Of a DNA stretch of 64,000 nucleotides, positions 62,387 through 64,000 are shown piece by piece (position 1 is the first letter of the stretch; every line of letters begins with the position of its first letter). This DNA is from Cladopsammia gracilis (Eukaryota; Cnidaria; Anthozoa; Scleractinia; Dendrophylliidae). A program made the translations under genes and the position numbers. Location of the stretch: positions 685,001-749,000 of the forward strand of contig JAJGOT010000020.1 of the NCBI GenBank assembly GCA_022457155.1, read 5' to 3'. The notes under the pieces are model-generated. The model was not told the DNA's origin. It worked only from the letters and a program-made list of their open reading frames with translations, and did not search any database.

Positions 62387-62968
62387 CGTCATAGACAATA
62401 TTATTGTTATATATAATCTTATTAGAACTTCTTTGTTTATTCTAAAGAGGGCAGTCCATCTGATGACGAGCTAGAAGGTCTATCAAAGAAAATTGAAGAT
62501 TGGAAGTCGCTTGGGCGTCGGCTTAACTTTGAGGAATCGGAGCTGAAAGTGTTTCACAAAGACAACGAGGAATGGTGCGAGAAGGCATATGCAATGCTAA
62601 TAGCATGGAGAAGAAGGGAAGGCTCAGGTGCAAGTTATCAGGTTTTAAAAGAAGCATTGTCTCTTTCCTCTGCTCAACTTCCAAAGGAAATTGAAAGCGT
62701 ACAACATGACTACATGGGTAATATTATTTTGTTTATTTTAAATTAAATAATATACAAATTAGATGTTTTGCTAAACTGTTAACAAGCCGTGTTTCCAGGT
62801 TTCAAATCAATTATTAGTTTCCAATAAAACCACATGAATAATTCTCTGCATTTTTTGGAAGGAAAAGCTGAAGAGTACACAAACAAAACTCAAAATGAAA
62901 ACGAGAGAAAGAAAATGGAAATTCAATTATCCCCAAAATTAGTCGAGAAGTGCTTTACCAAACAATAA
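42943..62968 (+). CDS. TPR-Roc-COR-Death (Roco-family) protein, 8 exons, with an in-frame stop
   Basis: Exons: 42943-43748, 45567-45955, 47385-48118, 49959-50208, 59543-60335, 61830-61922, 62448-62717, 62862-62968. All junctions agree in phase and the last exon ends in TAA. Exon 1 encodes six GPSM/LGN-like TPRs of 40 residues. Exons 2-3 encode a Roc GTPase (GQDRAGKT P-loop, DLWDFAGQH switch, GTHAD base motif). Exons 4-5 encode COR, followed by a Cys-rich segment (CVECPYC...EDCMC). Exon 7 is a Death domain (WKSLGRRL...AYAMLIAW). TAA at 45623-45625 lies in frame within exon 2, where a Leu codon TTA would restore ...YENALKTGKV, so the full-length product is interrupted. The 5' end is uncertain: exon 1 begins after a good acceptor with two bases owed from an upstream exon I did not find, though an ATG exists at 42989. 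Intron 4 is 9.3 kb and full of transposons. The expected role is a cytoplasmic GTP-regulated signalling scaffold. Confidence 0.78.
44620..45530 (+). mobile_element. Penelope-like element remnant with GIY-YIG domain
   Basis: Inverted terminal repeats of about 145 bp (44621-44770, 45385-45528) enclose coding sequence at about 44788-45282: KLPYIGFYSSYTKKK, CAGCGARYVGETNR, RVNEHL, IKESFHIKRLKPELNKQ and a TAA. CxxC followed by YVGET and R..EH is the GIY-YIG endonuclease of Penelope-like elements. A frame shift at about 45120 breaks it. The reverse transcriptase is missing. It lies in the TPR-Roc intron, same strand. Confidence 0.85.
44664..44691 (-). ncRNA. Hammerhead-ribozyme-like core in the Penelope repeat
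   Basis: Read on the minus strand: CTGATGA, then a hairpin GATGTT-TGA-AACATC, then GAAAC. This is the conserved hammerhead core with stem II. Penelope-like elements are known to carry such motifs in their terminal repeats. Stem I looks weak and stem III would be the very short palindrome ACATGT, as in minimal dimeric forms. The right-hand repeat (45454-45480, plus strand) has GAAG in place of GAAA. Confidence 0.55.
45567..45955 (+). CDS. Exon: Roc GTPase N-terminus with nonsense codon
   Basis: The exon opens after CCCTAG and reads PSEIKARGPRAKLAYENA, then TAA at 45623-45625. It continues KTGKVKVYRARIMLIGQ and the P-loop DRAGKTSLKK. The frame before and after the TAA is the same and fits both neighbouring exons, so this is a point nonsense change (TTA to TAA is the simplest), not a frameshift. 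No good acceptor lies between the stop and the P-loop. The donor is GTTGGT, which is weak. Confidence 0.8.
45956..47384. other. Roco intron 2, no feature recognised
   Basis: Between the two Roc exons there are only an A run at about 46390 and another at about 46818. No transposon ends or coding sequence were recognised. Confidence 0.6.
47385..48118 (+). CDS. Exon: Roc GTPase core
   Basis: The exon reads in from phase 0 after TTCAG. It encodes the rest of the Roc domain: LDLWDFAGQHVYYASY (G3/switch II) and IFIVGTHADKP (G4). It ends EEVPVR, with the Arg codon split onto the COR exon, which begins WLNFEKVVQALV. That spans the usual Roc-COR boundary. Confidence 0.88.
48238..48715 (+). mobile_element. 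LINE 3' end with (TATCC)n tail satellite
   Basis: 48238-48311 reads RFLWNSLPIELRQADSLRAF then a stop, the usual C-terminus of a non-LTR reverse transcriptase. A short 3' UTR follows, ending AATAAAG at about 48398, then TATCC pentamers. The pentamer array is interrupted three times by the same AACCATATCTCTCAGTTCCT plus CTTCGTTGA block. It is in an intron of the Roco gene. Confidence 0.82.
50340..50373. repeat. Perfect 34-bp palindrome
   Basis: GCGTTTGCTTGAAATAA is followed directly by its own reverse complement, with no loop. It lies 130 bp after a Roco exon, inside intron 4. Confidence 0.9.
50604..51470 (+). mobile_element. Inverted-repeat element with MRISADLKK exon-like frame
   Basis: Arms TACTGAGATTTACACA and TGTGTAAATCTCAGTA (about 50618 and 51284). 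Inside is an open frame at 50882-51103 (RISADLKKITLTDFAKREN, LTGERIRLKEAKKKA) with a donor-like CACAGGTACG after it. A related frame sits at 58905-59114 on the minus strand. 51312-51464 is a further hairpin (TTACTTCACGGTT against AACCGTGAAGTAA). The protein family is not recognised. Confidence 0.6.
51590..52905 (-). mobile_element. Second Penelope-like remnant, minus strand
   Basis: On the minus strand, about 52900-52430 reads NVIYLVHCTKC, then after a shift QYVGSTTTEFKVRLRNHKS, CEVAIHFNRKPH and SPFGLNKRQEFHSKNRI. That is the GIY-YIG end and C-terminal tail typical of Penelope-like proteins. At 51634-51668 (minus) lies CTGATG, a GGTC-GAGA-GACC stem, then GAAAC, a degenerate hammerhead-like core. 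A separate MITE splits the element at 52055-52348. The frame is broken. Confidence 0.78.
52055..52348. mobile_element. GGGGCGGATCC-type MITE nested in the Penelope remnant
   Basis: Ends AGGGGCGGATCCAG and CTGGATCCGCCACC with a C run at about 52302. The Penelope-derived repeat resumes on both sides with AACAA-rich, GAGGCC-like text. Same end family as 37727-38562. Confidence 0.75.
53201..53389. repeat. 189-bp near-perfect hairpin
   Basis: Arms of about 73 bp run from CCCTTATCGTAGATGAG to CTCATCTACGATAAGGG around a ~43-bp loop. Only a few mismatches are seen, so it is young or under conversion. Confidence 0.9.
53532..53713. mobile_element. MITE, 182 bp, TA target duplication
   Basis: Ends GGCCATTTGCACGATGACGT and the imperfect inverse, with GGTAGTTGTAGTCA inside. 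TA on both flanks suggests Tc1/mariner ancestry. Confidence 0.78.
54847..55365 (-). CDS. Hypothetical protein inside the Harbinger-like element
   Basis: 172 codons, with a conserved-looking middle (KKWAEVVKFARTRVVDA), a Pro run encoded by a C/G tract at about 55078-55097, and a Lys/Arg/Asp/Glu-rich C-terminal half. It could be the Myb-like second protein of Harbinger elements, but I see no clear SANT tryptophan triad. An unspliced start is assumed. Confidence 0.4.
   Translation of the reverse strand: MFSMFFLLSILQTQSDYEYQSQGRRGNSFKTADNRCHGKKWAEVVKFARTRVVDADLPPHATNLYLDQSHERLQTRMSRIVKEALQQPSTPPPPPPPVASTSQAPDPPLVIANQMRYAKKQTSENRKRDAVKRKLHDEFAYDSSSDEDEDMAGKKKRKVRRRGATRSSQQNV
55730..56554 (+). pseudogene. 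Harbinger (DDE_4-type) transposase, interrupted
   Basis: 56225-56554 encodes the C-terminal third: LLADRAYPDG (second catalytic Asp region), FNRALARRRIKVEHILKEVK (catalytic Glu) and the tail ELATFLAERR. A possible N-terminal exon, MDAQDIQNVFLAILSYLL, starts at 55730 and ends at a GTGGTC donor. Between them, 55870-56223 is filled by GGACATGT-rich repeat DNA and a 154-bp palindrome instead of the expected first catalytic region, so the gene is broken. Confidence 0.7.
56070..56223. repeat. 154-bp palindrome (GGGGACA hairpin)
   Basis: AACTGATACTATCATAATTG pairs with CAATTATGATAGTATCAGTT at the far end, with arms of about 75 bp and a 3-base centre. The upstream 55870-56069 has repeated GGGACATGTAGCAG motifs of the same family. 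It abuts the Harbinger transposase fragment. Confidence 0.92.
57558..58492. mobile_element. Inverted-repeat element, about 935 bp
   Basis: ACCTAAATCAAAAAAGGTTG and its complement form ends of about 78 bp, with GTGTTTGGTGTTTGGTCATT and TACTCCTGGTGCATGCTGG also inverted. No transposase is recognised. Confidence 0.78.
58800..59330 (-). mobile_element. Diverged second copy of the MRIS-DLKK element
   Basis: The minus-strand frame 59114-58905 reads RISGDLKKRTLTDFAERDN, then LTGERLNNAERSERK, clearly homologous to 50882-51103. Outside the frame GCTTTGTTTTTGTCGTAAAG is shared as well, so the whole unit is a dispersed repeat rather than one exon copied. Confidence 0.65.
59543..60335 (+). CDS. Exon: COR domain plus Cys-rich tail of the Roco gene
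   Basis: This 264-codon exon follows TTTTTTGTCAG. It continues the COR domain and ends in a Cys-rich stretch with CxxCxxC and CMC motifs. The frame stays open to a stop at 60484, but GTAAGG after 60335 leaves exactly the one-base phase needed by 61830-61922 and then the Death-domain exon. A read-through isoform without the Death domain is therefore possible. Confidence 0.8.
60740..60990 (+). other. MADGKRYANHR open frame in a Roco intron
   Basis: 77 codons from ATGGCGGACGG at 60770 in GC-richer DNA than its surroundings, preceded by CGCGAAGC/AGCGTAGCGAGG motifs common in dispersed repeats. It could be the first exon of a repeat-borne gene. Unrecognised. Confidence 0.3.
62132..62210 (+). mobile_element. 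tRNA-derived SINE head / tRNA-like pseudogene
   Basis: TAGCTCAGTAGGTAGAGC (A box, D arm) and GGGTTCAAATCCCG (B box, T arm) are intact, and the TTCA...TGAA half of the acceptor stem pairs. The anticodon stem does not pair and position 33 is C, so it is not a working tRNA. The hairpin GCAATTGCTTAAATTGC follows. It lies in the Roco intron just before the Death exon. Confidence 0.7.
62352..62386 (+). repeat. (ATT)n microsatellite
   Basis: About eleven TTA triplets just upstream of the acceptor of the Death-domain exon. Confidence 0.95.
62448..62717 (+). CDS. Exon: Death domain of the Roco gene
   Basis: This exon encodes LSKKIEDWKSLGRRLNF, then EEWCEKAYAMLIAWRRREGS and YQVLKEALS. That is the helix pattern of a Death domain (WxxLGRxL and the AxxML..W..+.GS signature). 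It is followed by one short terminal exon, 62862-62968, ending in TAA eight bases before the stop codon of the hAT remnant on the other strand. Confidence 0.85.
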
Positions 62969-62975
62969 CTGAGTT

Positions 62976-64000
62976 TCATATGGACATTTCTATGTCTGAC
63001 TCCTTAAAGGTACCAAAGTTTCGTTTACGCTTATCCCTGCAAGTTACCAATTCATTGGCATGAACAGATATGAGGCAAAGTTTGTCAGTTCTCTGTTTGT
63101 GGGCGTTAAGTATTGTTAGATTGCTAAACCTTGCTTGTGTCATTGTCAAGCGAAGCCACGTTTTTAGTCTTCGAGCAGCAGAAAACGATCTTTCGCCTGC
63201 TGCACTGGTTGCCGGATTCACAAGAATCAGTTTACAGATGGTTATGCCGATTTCACTAATCATGTTCTCAGGTTCAGGCAACCTCTCAATCTTTACTAAG
63301 ATGTCATCGAAACAAGTAAATTCCCCGTCCTTCAGTAACACTTTGAAGATTTCCAGTTGAGCATTTAACGCTCCAAAACGAACATCATCTCGTTAATTTG
63401 TTTCAAGAAACTTTAACTCGGTTTAAAAGTCCTGGGAGTTTAGACACTTAACTAAAAGAGACTCCTTCTTTGTATACACATTGAAACTTGCTTGGTTAAA
63501 ACGACGGTCAATTGCGTTGACCATTAAGTCAATCGCTTCAAAGTATATGCGCCTGTAACGTTCCCGTGGTGTTGAAGGATGCGATGAGGCCCCCGTTCCA
63601 ATTTCAAACCTGCTAGGTGCTTGTCTTTTCCTGGGTAAGGTTGGCTCCGAGATCGAAGGATGTTTTTTACTTTTGATTACAATTGTGTCAAAGAACGACT
63701 TGAAGCACTCATCATTCCGCATCTTCTGCAGCACCTCTTTTGTAACACTAATAGCAATCCTTGTCTGTTGTAATGTTTTGGACAAGTTATCTGTATGTGA
63801 GAACAGCCGCTCACCTAAATGAAGCCCAAAAAAGAAGTCAAACGTGTTCATTTGCGCTTCACATTCGATAATCCTTCCACGCACATCTGCCTGTAGCTTC
63901 TCGTCAAGGCAAACGATCCACTCCTAAAGGAGAGCTGTGTAGTTATCTATATGATACGCTGAAAGCAACTTTCCCGCACCGTCCATCTTGTACGACAAAG
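62976..64000 (-). pseudogene. hAT transposase (ZMYM-like), C-terminal part, decayed
   Basis: One reading frame on the minus strand runs from the window edge to 62976. It reads LSAYHIDNYTALL, stop, EWIVCLDEKLQADVRGRII, a long middle, SQDF, stop, TELKFLETN, stop, RDDVRFGALNAQLEIF, then the hAT dimerisation motif NPATSAAGERSFSAARRLKTW. In-frame stops are at 63924-63926, 63423-63425 and 63393-63395. The frame is otherwise kept, so it decayed by point mutation. It is cut by the window end and lies tail to tail with the Roco gene, 7 bp apart. Confidence 0.88.

Noticed and set aside
1..64000. CRISPR array, prokaryotic operon or phage signals
   Set aside because: The regular repeats are minisatellites or MITE arrays; introns, SINEs and LINE tails show the DNA is eukaryotic.

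Overview
This is eukaryotic nuclear DNA: AT-rich, with intron-split genes, GT-AG junctions, tRNA-derived SINEs, Penelope-like elements, and very many short inverted-repeat elements. The gene content is a TRAF-like adaptor, a large UAS/UBX protein, and a TPR-Roc-COR-Death protein. Together with the repeat style this points to a cnidarian, most likely an anthozoan such as a stony coral. That assignment is inference; no species-specific marker was seen.

Four multi-exon genes could be assembled by hand by joining exons whose splice phases agree. (1) Minus strand, 11700-5170: a five-exon, 363-residue TRAF-like protein (RING, TRAF zinc fingers, MATH-like C-terminus). (2) Minus strand, 15280-13370: a three-exon Merlin-superfamily transposase of 301 residues with no visible disabling mutation. 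(3) Plus strand, 15487-29732: a 19-exon gene for a protein of about 950 residues with an acidic linker, a UAS-like region, a roughly 330-residue Lys/Glu repeat and a UBX-like C-terminus. It starts 206 bp from the Merlin start, head to head. (4) Plus strand, 42943-62968: TPR repeats, Roc GTPase, COR and Death domain in eight phase-compatible exons. An in-frame stop lies just before the Roc P-loop, so this allele may be broken.

Between and inside the genes the window is packed with mobile DNA. 1-2114 holds a roughly 1-kb-spaced tandem duplication, one copy split by a Harbinger-type MITE. 2.9-5.1 kb holds a 165-bp tandem repeat and MITEs. 30-36.5 kb is an intergenic block of MITEs, inverted copies of the left-end repeat and a 2.6-kb fold-back element. 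37.7-42.9 kb holds a GGGGCGGAT element and a piggyBac-type MITE. Introns of the Roco gene carry two Penelope-like remnants (one with a hammerhead-like core), a LINE tail with a pentamer satellite, a 3.5-kb Harbinger-like element and several palindromes. The right edge is a decayed hAT transposase. The UBX gene carries an 18-copy 58/62-bp minisatellite in an intron.

The TRAF-like and Roc-COR-Death genes both belong to families used in TNF-receptor-like and innate immune signalling, and the UBX gene to ubiquitin/p97 adaptor families. A functional link between them is not shown by the sequence.
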